Below, one piece after another: positions 21,901-32,387 of a stretch of DNA of 64,000 nucleotides. The position numbers and the translations under genes are program-made. The number at the start of each line of letters is the position of its first letter. Position 1 is the stretch's first letter. Origin of the DNA: Psococerastis gibbosa (taxonomy: Eukaryota > Arthropoda > Insecta > Psocodea > Psocidae); NCBI GenBank assembly GCA_963971405.1, contig OZ020492.1, positions 20,552,204-20,616,203 on the forward strand. The letters run 5' to 3'. The notes below the pieces were generated by a model. It ran no database searches. It had not been told where the DNA came from and saw only the letters and a program-made list of their open reading frames with translations.

Positions 21901-22409
21901 GAATTCCGAAAAAAAGGAAAATCCGTTATAATTAAGACTTGTGGGCGTAAGCAGCCTTAAAACTAGGTCCTTAGTGACCCTTGCACTTATTAAAAGTTTT
22001 TATGACAGGAGATTGAATTTGTTATACGCCACGTATTGATTAACGAAACGCTGCACATCGGGATCGTTGGCTACTAACTTAGTGCTGCAGTTTTCATCTA
22101 GGTGTCTTCAGTTTTCTCAAGGGCATTGGCAGTACAAAGTTCAAAAGTTCAATGGGCTACGTCAGGTAAGCCTGCGTCAGTAGAAAGCCCTTCAAATGAA
22201 AAGGGCACATGAAAACTTGAACTTGCTTTTGCGCCCACTTACTTGTTTATGTGAAATATGTGCGCTAGCGTGGAGGGCTACCTGCTATCAGGAGCGTACT
22301 TGACGACGAGGCTGCTCATGGACCATTCAAAACAGATGGCATTGCCCCGTTCCATATGACGTAGAGACTCGACACGAAAGGCACATTTTCTGGTAGACCT
22401 GGATCCAAC

Positions 22410-22647
22410 CAGTGCCGGGTCAACCCTTGTGGGGGCCCTGAGGCTCACCCAATATGGGGTCCCCCTACCTACAATAAATTACAGAGAAAAAACCGCATTT
22501 GGCTGCCTAACCGTGTTGGTGAGCTGACTATCCGCCCTGCTTTCAGTCGAAGTTGTTTTTGCATTTTCAATTAAATGCTTTTTGTTTCCTTGCTTGTGTC
22601 TAGTGTGGGGGCCCTGAGACCTGGGACTCGTGGTTAATTCGGCACTG
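22410..22647. mobile_element. hAT-like MITE
   Basis: Inverted ends CAGTGCCGGGTCAACC and GGTTAATTCGGCACTG bound a 238-bp element. The flanks GATCCAAC (22,402-22,409) and GATCTTAC (22,648-22,655) fit an 8-bp target duplication with two changes. The minus-strand ORF across it is not a gene. Confidence 0.65.
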
Positions 22648-22882
22648 GATCTTACCCACCCTAAGGGGTATCTTGACATCGTCCGTATGGAAAACGCGAC
22701 AGCCTTACATGTTGCTGACCACAACATAAGTTATAACTGCGGCAAAGAAAAAGACAAGTGGTATATCTTTCCATCTATCTATTGCATCTTCATAGTACTA
22801 TAGGAGTGTAACGGCTAACTGACTGACTTGTTGTATCTATTTGCACTCGTCCAATTCATTTCTAATTTGATATACATATTCT

Positions 22883-23119
22883 TGTGGAAATAAAAAACGG
22901 GTTAACCGCCAAAATCATTATTTTGAGTTATCACGATTTGTCTATGCGATAATGCATGACACCATATGACACTCTTGCCTTCTATTTACCAACTGCAACT
23001 ACAATTTTGCCACTGTCACTGGTGCCGTTTTCAGGACATTGGCCATGTCACTTGGATCGTATTTACGTGATAAAACTAATTTCCAATTTTTGGCGGTTAA
23101 CCCGGTTTTTATTTCCACA
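22883..23119. mobile_element. MITE with about 32-bp inverted ends
   Basis: The left end TGTGGAAATAAAAAACGGG continues into GTTAACCGCCAAAA, mirrored at 23,088-23,119 with one change. Length 237 bp. There is no coding potential, and the target duplication is unclear. Confidence 0.7.
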
Positions 23120-23766
23120 CTTCATTTCACTTTTCTTTTCTTTTGGCCCAAGTATTTTTGGCAGCTCAATGATGGATAATTAGTGCGATTAATTATCACA
23201 CTAATACAGTTTTTCCCCATCCCAGCATTGCTTCATAAACGCGGCTCAAATTAAAGGTCGAGATGAATGAGGAATCGGGACAGAAAGGCCTGTAGACCAA
23301 GCAGCTACGATGCAATGGTCCAAGGGATGGGCAAAAGGACCACTTAGAGGCTGGCCGAGGTGAGACCACAAGGACTGAGAAAAGAACAACGGCTGGCCCT
23401 CAAACTGTGCTCGCGGCACTTAAGAAGGGAGAAGAAGAAGAAGAATGTTCTGCGGTTTATTGTATTGTGTGTTTTTATATTAATGTCCTTATAGAATTCA
23501 TTGAAAAGACTTTATGAATATCCCTAAGATGAATTTTATGAGTGCCTTTTAGTACATTACCTAGCTATATTACAAGCAGTAGAGTCATTTCCATGGTTTT
23601 CTCTCTTACGCAGCCCTAAGTGTGTATTTAAACCGCTTGATTGATTAAACCGCTTTGAGCAAAATGTACATTGGAAAGGGTTTTCCCTAGTGTGAACTCT
23701 TGTGTGAACTTTAAAATTGCTTAATACACTAAAACATTTTGCGCAAACCGTACAACGGTACGGTTT

Positions 23767-25110
23767 TTCTCTAGTGTGGACCCTTGTGTGAATATTTAAA
23801 AGGCCTAATTGACTAAACCCTTTTGAGCAAAGCGTTCACGTGTACGCTCTTTCTATAGTGTGGACCTTAGTGTGAACATTTAAATTGCCTATTTGAGCAA
23901 ATTGCTTTGAGCAATAAGTACACTTATAAGGTTTTTCTCCAGTGTGGACCCTTGTGTGAATATTTAAAAGGCCTAATTGACTAAACCCTTTTGAGCAAAG
24001 CGTTCACTTGTACGCTCTTTCTCCAATGTGGACCTTAGTGTGAACATTTAAATTGCCTATTTGAGCAAATTGCTTTGAGCAATAAGTACACTTATAAGGT
24101 TTTTCTCCAGTGTGGACCCTTGTGTGAATATTTAAAAGGCCTAATTGACTAAACCCTTTTGAGCAAAGCGTTCACGTGTACGCTCTTTCTATAGTGTGGA
24201 CCTTAGTGTGAACATTTAAATTGCCTATTTGAGCAAATTGCTTTGAGCAATAAGTACACTTATAAGGTTTTTCTCCAGTGTGGACCCTTGTGTGAATATT
24301 TAAAAGGCCTAATTGACTAAACCCTTTTGAGCAAAGCGTTCACGTGTACGCTCTTTCTATAGTGTGGACCTTAGTGTGAACATTTAAATTGCCTATTTGA
24401 GCAAATTGCTTTGAGCAATAAGTACACTTATAAGGTTTTTCTCCAGTGTGGACCCTTGTGTGAATATTTAAAAGGCCTAATTGACTAAACCCTTTTGAGC
24501 AAAGCGTTCACTTGTACGCTCTTTCTCCAATGTGGACCTTAGTGTGAACATTTAAATTGCCTATTTGAGCAAATTGCTTTGAGCAATAAGTACACTTATA
24601 AGGTTTTTCTCCAGTGTGGACCCTTGTGTGAATATTTAAAAGGCCTAATTGACTAAACCCTTTTGAGCAAAGCGTTCACGTGTACGCTCTTTCTATAGTG
24701 TGGACCTTAGTGTGAACATTTAAATTGCCTATTTGAGCAAATTGCTTTGAGCAATAAGTACACTTATAAGGTTTTTCTCCAGTGTGGACCCTTGTGTGAA
24801 TATTTAAAAGGCCTAATTGACTAAACCCTTTTGAGCAAAGCGTTCACTTGTACGCTCTTTCTCCAATGTGGACCTTAGTGTGAACATTTAAATTGCCTAT
24901 TTGAGCAAATTGCTTTGAGCAATAAGTACACTTATAAGGTTTTTCTCCAGTATGGACCCTTGTGTGAATATTTAAAAGGCCTAATTGACTAAACCCTTTT
25001 GAGCAAAGCGTTCACTTGTACGCTTTTTCTCCAATGTGGACCTTAGTGTGAACATTTAAATTGCCTATTTGAGCAAATTGCTTTGAGCAATAAGTACACT
25101 TATAGGGTTT
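23767..25110 (-). repeat. 168-bp tandem array made of two-finger units
   Basis: Eight consecutive units with a period of exactly 168 bp (56 codons); CTTTGAGCAATAAG recurs at 23,905, 24,073, 24,241, 24,409, 24,577, 24,745, 24,913 and 25,081. Each unit encodes one complete finger (CTYCSKQFAQIGNLN) and one finger whose first cysteine is TGA. Two unit types alternate by a few bases (CTTTCTATAG or CTTTCTCCAA). In plus-strand order they read 1-2-1-1-2-1-2-2, indicating unequal crossing-over of single and double units. Near-identity suggests recent spread. Confidence 0.9.
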
Positions 25111-25559
25111 TTCTCCAGTGTGTATCCTAATGTGTACAATTAAACTATTAAATTGAGTAAGTGACTTTAAGCAATATGGACATTTATAGGGCCTCTCTCC
25201 TAAATGACTCCTAACTATATGGCTCCTTAATTGCGGTGCCGCAGAAAAATACTCGGAGCATAAGTCACATTTAAATGGTTTTTTCTCTGCAGACTCATCT
25301 TCAGGGCAAAGACGATTGGGACTACTTGTTCCACTTGTATAAGCAGTCTGCCGAGGTGGCTCTATACTGGGTCTATCGTCATATGTAAGCATACGAGTAG
25401 GTTCCCTTACGTTCTGAAACAAACAACACTATTAGTTTTATAACTCCTTGCGGTGTGTACGACGGGTGGTATCTGCTTAACTAGCTCACGACCATTGACC
25501 ATTGACTGCAGCACCCATTTTTTGGATTATGTCCTATGCATAAACTATAATAGCTTCAG

Positions 25560-25806
25560 TTGGTTACATTTGGGTGTCATATTCCATATACACAGGGTTC
25601 CTATTTGCATATGGGAGAAATGGGTTACAGGCCAGGGCACCAAAGTTATAGGGGTGGCAGATGTTTTGAAGTTGAATAGTCAGTCATCAGATATTGACCC
25701 TAGCTTAGCAGCCAATTTGTGTAAATTGTTCAATGAAAAGGGCTTTGAGGTTGTGAGTGATGCAACGTCAGTTATTTCCTTTGCACAGTGGATTTCCGAG
25801 TAAGGG
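25560..25806 (+). other. Conserved intronic segment with a 60-codon open frame
   Basis: The plus strand is open for GVADVLKLNSQSSDIDPS and on to FAQWISE, then TAA. A related but broken copy lies at 36,240-36,430, at the same position upstream of another zinc-finger exon. The peptide looks protein-like, but I recognise no family, and the second copy has stops. It may be a relic of an older gene or transposon carried by the cassette. Confidence 0.35.
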
Positions 25807-26139
25807 AACTATAAATGGGCTTGGTTTGAGATTGGAGGTTAGTTTTGTTTTGTAATGAAGTCAAAAAATTGGGATCTACTGTAGTGAGGGGCGCCCCCGT
25901 TCATGAAGCAATAGTTTCTGGCCCCTTGCTTTGGTAGGCCTCTTGCTTTGGCCAACATTGCGTAGCCTATCACTAAAAAAGACACTATTATGCATATTAT
26001 AATATTTATTCCAAATTCATCCCCTCCCTCCAGGTTGCTTTTTTTTGGAGAAAAAATAAAACTAATATTGCTGTCAAAATAAGTACAACCCAACAAGAAC
26101 TAGGCCTATTTTGCACCAGTACTTAAAAAAAATGTTTCC

Positions 26140-26335
26140 CCTAGTGGGGTCCCACGGCTCCTCTTGTATATAAAACCTTGGTCTGTTCAGAAATTTCATT
26201 GGATATTACATAGTGGTTTATATTTTTCCTCTCAAAATCCGATTCTATCTAGTATCAAGCCATTTGATTTCGGGGAGGGGGGGGGGTGGGGTTGAACCCC
26301 CATAAACCCCCGTTAGCTATGGCCTTGATGTGGCC
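26140..26335. mobile_element. Poly-G-rich MITE relic
   Basis: It shares the body of the 15,831 and 17,221 elements (a GATTCTATCTAG block, a poly-G run at about 26,275-26,286) and ends TAGCTATGGCCTTG. The left end is unclear. Confidence 0.4.
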
Positions 26336-26464
26336 ATTCGGAACCCTGCCACAGCTATGTCCCGGAGCAAGTTGCTGGGGATGATTTCGGCTACGAGCGG
26401 TTCCCATCGTTTGGCAGTCCCTTACTCTTGATATTGGGGGTGGAGGGGGGGGGGGCTTTGCACT

Positions 26465-26725
26465 ACTATGTCAAGCCTATTTTCTCCAAAAATTGCACTA
26501 CGTACTGAAAAATTAAGTATTCACTGCTACCATATGTATTTGGGGGGGGGGGGTGCTAAGGGCGGCACAAAGCATAAGTATGCTGCCAAACTGGCTATGT
26601 AAGTACATAGGTAATTTACATATTACACATTTACATCCATTATTGGGCTGTCATTGATTTAACTTGTAAGATATCCAACCAGGTGATCAGTCCCCTACTC
26701 TTGAAAGTTGGGGGGGGGGGGGGGG
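26465..26725. repeat. Block duplicated at 12,940-13,260
   Basis: Same order of motifs as the 13-kb copy, ending in a poly-G run at 26,710-26,724. It lies just downstream of exon A. Confidence 0.6.
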
Positions 26726-27361
26726 TGCTTGACCATTAAACCACCAGATAAGTCGGCGCCAAGCCTCGAAATTTTGTAAGTTGATGTTGCCGTGGAAATA
26801 ATGTCAGTTTGTGCAATTATACTGCCACTTGTTTATTATTATTTATTGTCATTAAATTTACAATATACCTGATCGGGACTTCGAATTGCATTTAGCTCCA
26901 TCGTATGGCCAAGGGGAGATGTTTGCAATCCATATTCTTTAACCTGAAACGGACGACATTATAATCAACTGTGCCGTCCATCTTTCATGGCAATTAAATT
27001 AAATTAAATCGGGATGCGGCTGCAGCTCCTGCCATGTCGTCTGGTACGACTTTATGAATATCCCTTAGGTGTCTTAATAGAGTGTCTATTACTTATTATT
27101 TTTATTATATTATATTACTGGAAGACAAGGACCTTGTCCCTTAGATGTAATACATTAACAGCATGTCTAAGTCAATGTTAATAAAAACTACTTAAAACTA
27201 ACACTTTCAAATGAAATAAAATAAAATAAAATTGCAGTGCAAGTAAGTGATACATACAAACATAATTAACAAAGAAAAAATATCAAATACAGAGTATGAT
27301 GGTCAACTATTACATAGCGTGGATGAGAAGTTTGCACGAGGATAAAGTGTTTATACATTAA

Positions 27362-28656
27362 CCCTTTCAGGTACAAATTATTTTTTTTGAAAAAAAGTTA
27401 CGGAATTGTCATTGAGGGGGCAGTTTAAAGCTTACTGGTTACCTGCGTATCAATTGTTATTTATTATTATTATTATTATTTTGAACCTTTTTTGAACCTT
27501 TTATGGTGGGACTGCCAGTGACCCACCATCCCAGTAGAGCGAATGGCCGCTTACCAAGGAAACACAGGAAAATTGAAAAACAAACGCAGTTTTATATCTG
27601 TTGTATATTTGTTAGGTTAGTTACATAGGCCTATGCATGGAAACGGCTGAAACAATTTTTTTTTTCTTCCTTTATGCACAATGGCACTTCGCAGTATTGG
27701 CAAGCCCAGCAGGTCCTCACTTCATTGGCTTTTGAGCTGCAGAAGCCAAAGCGTCTCCTCGTGGTTCTTTGCGGCAAAGGCGGCCCTGGACTAGGTATCT
27801 TCTCCATGGGGGTTGTAGGATTGTTTCGTCTCACCAACACAATGGATCTTCCCCCACTTTTTTCGGCTCTTGTCTGTTGGCGAAAACCTAGCTCAAAATT
27901 AGGTCCAACTTAAGTTTTGGGCGTTTCTTCTTTTCCCAGCACTTTGTAATTCTTATAGCTGTTTACTACAGCAGCGTCAATGAAATAGAAATCCTTCATC
28001 CCTCTCAAATGCCTCCTGTACAGAAATCTCCTCTTCTTCATGCTCACCGGACTCCCATCCGTTGTTGCTAATCTCGCCATCAGATGGTATTGCCTCCCAA
28101 ATTTCCTCATTTTCCTGGTGTTCATTCACTTCCACAAGACGTCAGCAAATGTCTGAAACAGAGTTAGAACATTTGAACTTACAAACATAAAGTGGAGAGA
28201 CCATGAAACAGCTAATTGTTTGGCATCAATAATAACTTACGGTGTAGTGGTTATCACAGACCGTAATGACCAACTGGGATGGTGGGTCATCTGCTAACCC
28301 ACCACATAAATTGCTGATAAGTAAGAAAATAAATTAAATAAATTATAAACAACAAAATTACTTACCTCTTTAATGTTTAATTAATTAGTTTTGAAAACAA
28401 ATGAAGCAAAAGAAATGTTCCTCAACATTTAAAAAAATTCAACACTTTGCTGTCATAAAAAAAGGGTGGGTTGATGAGAAAGAAATCTCTATGGAAGACA
28501 GAAATGGTCACCAACCTCGCGCTGAAATTTAAAATCAGTAAATGGTGTTTACGCGCAACATTGGTAAGGTGGGACTGCCTCAGTCCCACTGTACTTGAGC
28601 TAGAAAAAAAATATTTTGTTGTTGGGTTACTGGTATGCCCACCATACCGGAAAGGG
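27362..28656. mobile_element. piggyBac-like element with TTAA target duplication
   Basis: TTAA lies at 27,358-27,361 and 28,657-28,660. The ends are CCCTTTCAGGTA and the inverse of CCCTTTCCGGTA. Length 1,295 bp. The inner region carries GGTGGGACTGCC near both ends and remnants of a transposase on the minus strand. Too short to be autonomous. Confidence 0.8.
27631..28125 (-). pseudogene. piggyBac-like transposase C-terminal remnant
   Basis: The upstream piece (28,125-27,910) contains LYRRHLRGMKDFYFIDAAVV and NSYKNYK, like the region of piggyBac transposases just after the catalytic core. The downstream piece (27,840-27,631) contains FGFCSSKANEVRTCWACQYC, then PLCIKE and NCFSRFH, matching the cysteine-rich C-terminal domain. 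The two lie in different frames, and the catalytic aspartate region is absent, so it cannot transpose by itself. Confidence 0.65.
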
Positions 28657-29564
28657 TTAATATCCATTGCTAGGCTCAACTCAGTACTCAGTACAGTACT
28701 CAGGTACGGGGAGCTGGATATTAGCAAGAACTTGTAAACAGTCTATATGGCGTCTGACAATTTTGAAGAGTAAAAGCAAGTCAAGGAATTTCCGCCTTTT
28801 TGAGAGACATAGAGGGGAAATGTTAAAATTTTTATTTCGGGCATATCTTAAGAGCCTGACCTTTTCTAAGCTTTGTATGTGCTATGTATAGAACGGACAC
28901 CAGGCCGACGAACGTTGAGGCGTATGTACTCCTCACCAAAGCAATGTGAAGGTGAGCAACAGCCGATCCATCAGTGAAGCCAGAGGTGACTCGCCTTATG
29001 AAGCCAGATTCTTGAATTTTTTTTTAATAATTTCGCGTGTATGATCAATAAATGAACGCTTGCTGTCCAAGAGTATGCCAAAGTCTTTTAGTATAATTAA
29101 TTTTTCCAGAACCATATAGGTTAGGTTAGTAACATGCAGGTTAGTACATGAAACGAAAAGGTATAGAGCCATTATGCCTTTTTGCCACATGCACGAACAT
29201 GTTCATAGCAACGGATCTAGAGAGCTATTTAGACGTCCGTCCAATACTCATTAGGCCTATGTATACATAATGGTGTATATTTCGGCCAATACGTTTGACG
29301 CCTCTCAACACTAGAATTGATTTAACTTTAGAAGGAAGGTACTGTACGGTATATCAAACAGTAAAATAATATAAATTATTGAAGGGAATTTAATGCTCTA
29401 CAGTCCTATATGACCTGCATTTATTTATTGGTTGCATCGCTGAAGAGTTATCAAGTCAAAAAGATTAAAAATTGTTTTTTTTGTTAAATTACTGACTTTG
29501 CCGACCGAATATCTCAAAAACTATGCACGATATCGATTTAAAAAAAAAAAAAAAAAAAAAAATA

Positions 29565-29720
29565 TTAATCGCATACAAACAATTTAATGAATGTATCCGA
29601 TTGACCTCTGCAGTCGCCTCTGTAGGTTAGTACCTGTGTTGAGCTACGACACGTCTCCGATCGCATGGCGTGTAAAGACTCACATAAGTGCAAGCACGTT
29701 ACCACCTGGCCATCGAAGTC
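29565..29720. repeat. Dispersed repeat R2 copy
   Basis: Close match to 2,600-2,765 following a 22-24 nt poly-A tract (29,540-29,563). Confidence 0.6.
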
Positions 29721-30130
29721 AATAAACTTCACTTCATATAACTTGTAGCAAATTTAACCAGTGTTAATTTGGTGTAGGCGAAAACCAAAAAAACGGTACC
29801 TTCAAAGCCCCCCTCCACCGGCTCAGGCATGAGGACTTTTGATATGTTCACCTCCTAACTAGTCTAAACAAAGTTACGAAGTCAAAAATTGTGTTCCAAA
29901 CAATTGCCTCTACACCTTTTTTCAGCGTTCGTTGCCTGTACGTTTAATGGCAGCTTATTTACATCGCATCATATTGCAATGGCATCTAGATCGGCTTGGA
30001 GTCCCACACAGTCTTCTATTTTTGTGGCATTCATGCCATCTGCATGAGACATTGCGAGAATATGCCTTCTCTTATATCATTTATGACTAAGGAGATAAAT
30101 AGGAGACCAAACGCAATGCAATACAAGAGC

Positions 30131-30235
30131 AATGCGTACGCATGTAAATGAGTAAGTATGTAAGTCAGTAAGTAAGCAAGTGGATAAGTGAGTAAGTAAG
30201 TAAGTGAGTAAGTGTGAGTAAGCAAGTAAGTTTGA
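30131..30235 (+). repeat. (TAAG)n-type imperfect microsatellite
   Basis: Imperfect tandem GTAAGTAA/GTGAGTAA units. The minus-strand LTYSLTY-like ORFs across it are artefacts of the repeat. Confidence 0.8.
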
Positions 30236-30279
30236 ATAAGTGACTTTTAGCAATCTGGTTTCGTATAAGACCTTTCCCT

Positions 30280-30400
30280 GGCGAAGTTCCATGCAAAATT
30301 ATCAATCGGAATCATAGTCTGGGTGAACGTGATTTGTCATCGACGAGGAATGCGGACTCATCAGGCCTGTAGATCATAACTATTTGGTATGGCTACATAG
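30280..30400 (-). promoter_or_regulatory. Truncated leader/promoter block (copy c)
   Basis: It matches the outer end of the 38,715-39,110 block (CGAAGTTCCATGC-AAATTATC and GTCTGGGTGAACGTGA), but the part with the splice donor is missing, so the downstream cassette (26,943) has lost at least part of its leader. Confidence 0.45.
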
Positions 30401-30604
30401 AATCCCCCAGGAAATGAAGGAAATTAAGAACTTGCCCCTCTCCTAATTAGAAGCTGCTTTCGTCCTGTTCTACTATTTTATGGAAATAGGGGGGAGGGGC
30501 GTCAAATGAAACACCGCCCCTTCGAAAGCCTATCGTAAGTGGGCAGACTTTATAAGATTGATGTTGCATGAAAACTGGACCCCCCCCCCCAAAAAAAAAA
30601 GTCC

Positions 30605-30850
30605 CATTTGGCCCACACTGGCTACATTTTCTGACCATGCTTCGGAGAGCATTTAAAGCAGGCGGTCCCGGGCCTTCCTAGTTGAGTGTAAGAGAGGGCT
30701 TTATAGCCCTAACTCCGCTAGGTTGGCTTAGTAATAGAAACAATAAAAAGTCCTTATACATACATACATACATTCGGCTATGGTGTAGAGAGATAATAAG
30801 GACTTTTTGTTCTATTACTAAACCAACCTAGCGGAGTTAGGGCTATAATA
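30605..30850. mobile_element. Two SINE family 1 pieces facing each other
   Basis: 30,609-30,745 is a plus-strand SINE lacking its head. 30,798-30,846 is the last ~50 bp in inverse orientation (TTGTTCTATTACTAAACCAA). The pair forms an inverted repeat of about 50 bp with a roughly 50-bp spacer. Confidence 0.75.
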
Positions 30851-30898
30851 TTTACGGAAGTTAGAGTGTTTTCTAAAATCGATATACTTGTATATTTG

Positions 30899-30930
<32 letters not shown>

Positions 30931-31575
30931 AATAATTAACATTTTGAACGGAGGGTGGTTTTAGGCTCAGGGGGTCATGAAATGAAAAGTTGTGAAGAAA
31001 GTTTCGGAAAGTCGACCATTGGTCGCCATCTCAATAAGTAGATGAATCTCCCTAACATTTCTGGCGGCGCCGCTGATTGGGGCATGAATTTTCCATAAAT
31101 CATGTAAGACATATTAGAGGAACGTGTCATCTATTTTATGTCTTCTCAATATTATGGCTCTATGAACAATTATTTTGGAGAAATGTGACTTTGTGCACCA
31201 AATGTCCGGTTATAGTCATAAAAACCAAATCAAGCTTATGAAATCTATTTCATGTATTGATTCTGTTCTGAGTCTGTATTTTTGTTCCATTCATCCCACA
31301 TCAAGCAGTGGTCTAGAACTCTAGACCTAGGTAGACCTCGGTCGAGCCTCAGCGTATTTTATTTCCTAGCCAGTGGCAAATGGGCATTTTCCCGGTGGGC
31401 TGGACCAAAATTAGCTGCTTGGGGTCGGACGTCCAAAGAAAAAAATCGCAACATATTTCAAAATAAAATAATAATAATTTGAATTTCCAATGTAATTGCA
31501 CGTCCGCCTTTATGACCTAAGGGCCGATTTCCAGTCTCAATCCGCCACTGCTCATAGTTAGTGCAAACCAATAAT
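30850..31575. other. No gene recognised
   Basis: Contains a (TA)n tract at 30,905-30,930 and otherwise unique-looking sequence. The 66-codon frame near 31,282 has no protein signature. Confidence 0.3.
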
Positions 31576-31579
31576 GGAC

Positions 31580-31760
31580 CTCGCTATATATAGTTTTAAT
31601 GGCAATCGGCATACCTTAATATAAATAAACTATACTAATAACAACATGAAAAATGACTAAAATATTACTAACTGTTAAAATAAACTAGTGTCAACATATA
31701 ATAAATTTTATATAGACCGAAATGGTCACTATACTATCAAATAAGTTTGAATGTTCTTAA
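31580..31760. repeat. Duplicated block, third copy
   Basis: Shares TTTTAATGGCAATCGGCATACC, in shorter matching pieces, with 7,115-7,130 and 16,520-16,530, and the following ACTAATAACAA-like sequence. Confidence 0.5.
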
Positions 31761-32387
31761 GTCCTAGTGAACATTAATATCCATGTCCCTTCAAACACCC
31801 AGGGGTTCCCATTTTTTTTTCTTCTGTGGACCACCATAGCTGCGACAGGAAAATTGGCAAATTTTAGGATGATTTGTGGCTACAATTACATGCTAATATT
31901 TAATTAAATGTTTAGGACTGGTATCGGTTGGATTTTATAGTTGAGTGCCAAGACTTACTGTATTTTATTTCAAATTTCCAATATCTCAGCTGATTTTTTT
32001 TCTTATTTCTTACTTTGATCACCTGATATATGTCTGTGGAACACCGGTGGTCCATGGACCACAGTTTGGGAACCCCTGATCTATACTAATATAAGAGTGT
32101 AACGGCTAACTGATTGACTTGTTTTACCTAACCTATTTCCACTCATCCAATTAATATCAAATTTGGCAAACATTTTCTTCAAGACATTTGATCGATATGT
32201 TTCTGTTCTGTTTGCCCAGGCGAGAACTCAAGGACCGAGACCCATCGAGGGTAACACCTGAGAGAAAAATTCAATAACTGACCGAGAAAAGGGGAAAACG
32301 GTGGCTGGCCCTCAAACTGCGCAAGCGGCACTTAGAGGGAAGAAGAAGAAAATGAGTGTTGCACGATGTACTGTATTGCGTGTTGTA
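31760..32387. other. Spacer between zinc-finger cassettes
   Basis: No gene seen. The stretch 32,085-32,180 (AGAGTGTAACGGCTAACTGA) resembles 22,803-22,870, and 32,215-32,350 resembles 23,330-23,445 (GGCTGGCCCTCAAACTG). Material just downstream of two zinc-finger exons was therefore copied together. Confidence 0.45.

Larger units (their letters stand above)
23557..26943 (-). pseudogene. C2H2 zinc-finger gene with amplified TGA-bearing finger array
   Basis: Exon A is 26,943-26,869. It has lost the usual upstream ATG frame but is open in phase 0 with an internal Met (MELNAIRSPDQ). The zinc-finger exon starts at 25,413 after a TTTCAG acceptor (NVREPTRMLTYDDRPSIEPP). Intact fingers are CDLCSEYF, CPYCLKSL and CTYCSKQF. 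TGA at 25,014-25,012 then stands where the next finger's first cysteine belongs. Beyond it the frame continues for 20 finger positions in all, eight of them with that TGA. It ends in two good fingers (CTVCAKCF, CTFCSKRF) and a TAA at 23,559-23,557. As read normally the product has three fingers. A short functional protein, a dead gene, or readthrough are all possible; a dead or short gene is most likely. Confidence 0.6.
27080..29200 (-). mobile_element. Jockey-like LINE, split by a piggyBac-like element
   Basis: From 29,200 down to 28,740 the minus strand encodes LEKLIILKDFGILLDSKRSF, IDHTREIIKKKFKN and, in a shifted frame, HIQSLEKVRLLRYARNKNF, the region after the reverse transcriptase core of jockey-type LINEs. 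The coding part stops at the TTAA at 28,657. The 3' untranslated end (GGGACAAGGTCCTTGTCTTC, then an AATA-rich tail) is at about 27,080-27,150, left of the insertion. At least one frameshift shows the copy is dead. Confidence 0.65.

Noticed and set aside
22479..22727. 82-codon minus-strand ORF
   Set aside because: It spans a hAT-like MITE and its flank, so it is not a conserved gene.
25012..25014. TGA as selenocysteine codon
   Set aside because: All units derive from one ancestor, so the repeated TGA is one event, not eight. No selenocysteine insertion element was recognised. Kept only as something to test.
30031..30292. Minus-strand ORFs with LTYLLTY repeats
   Set aside because: Produced by the (TAAG)n microsatellite.
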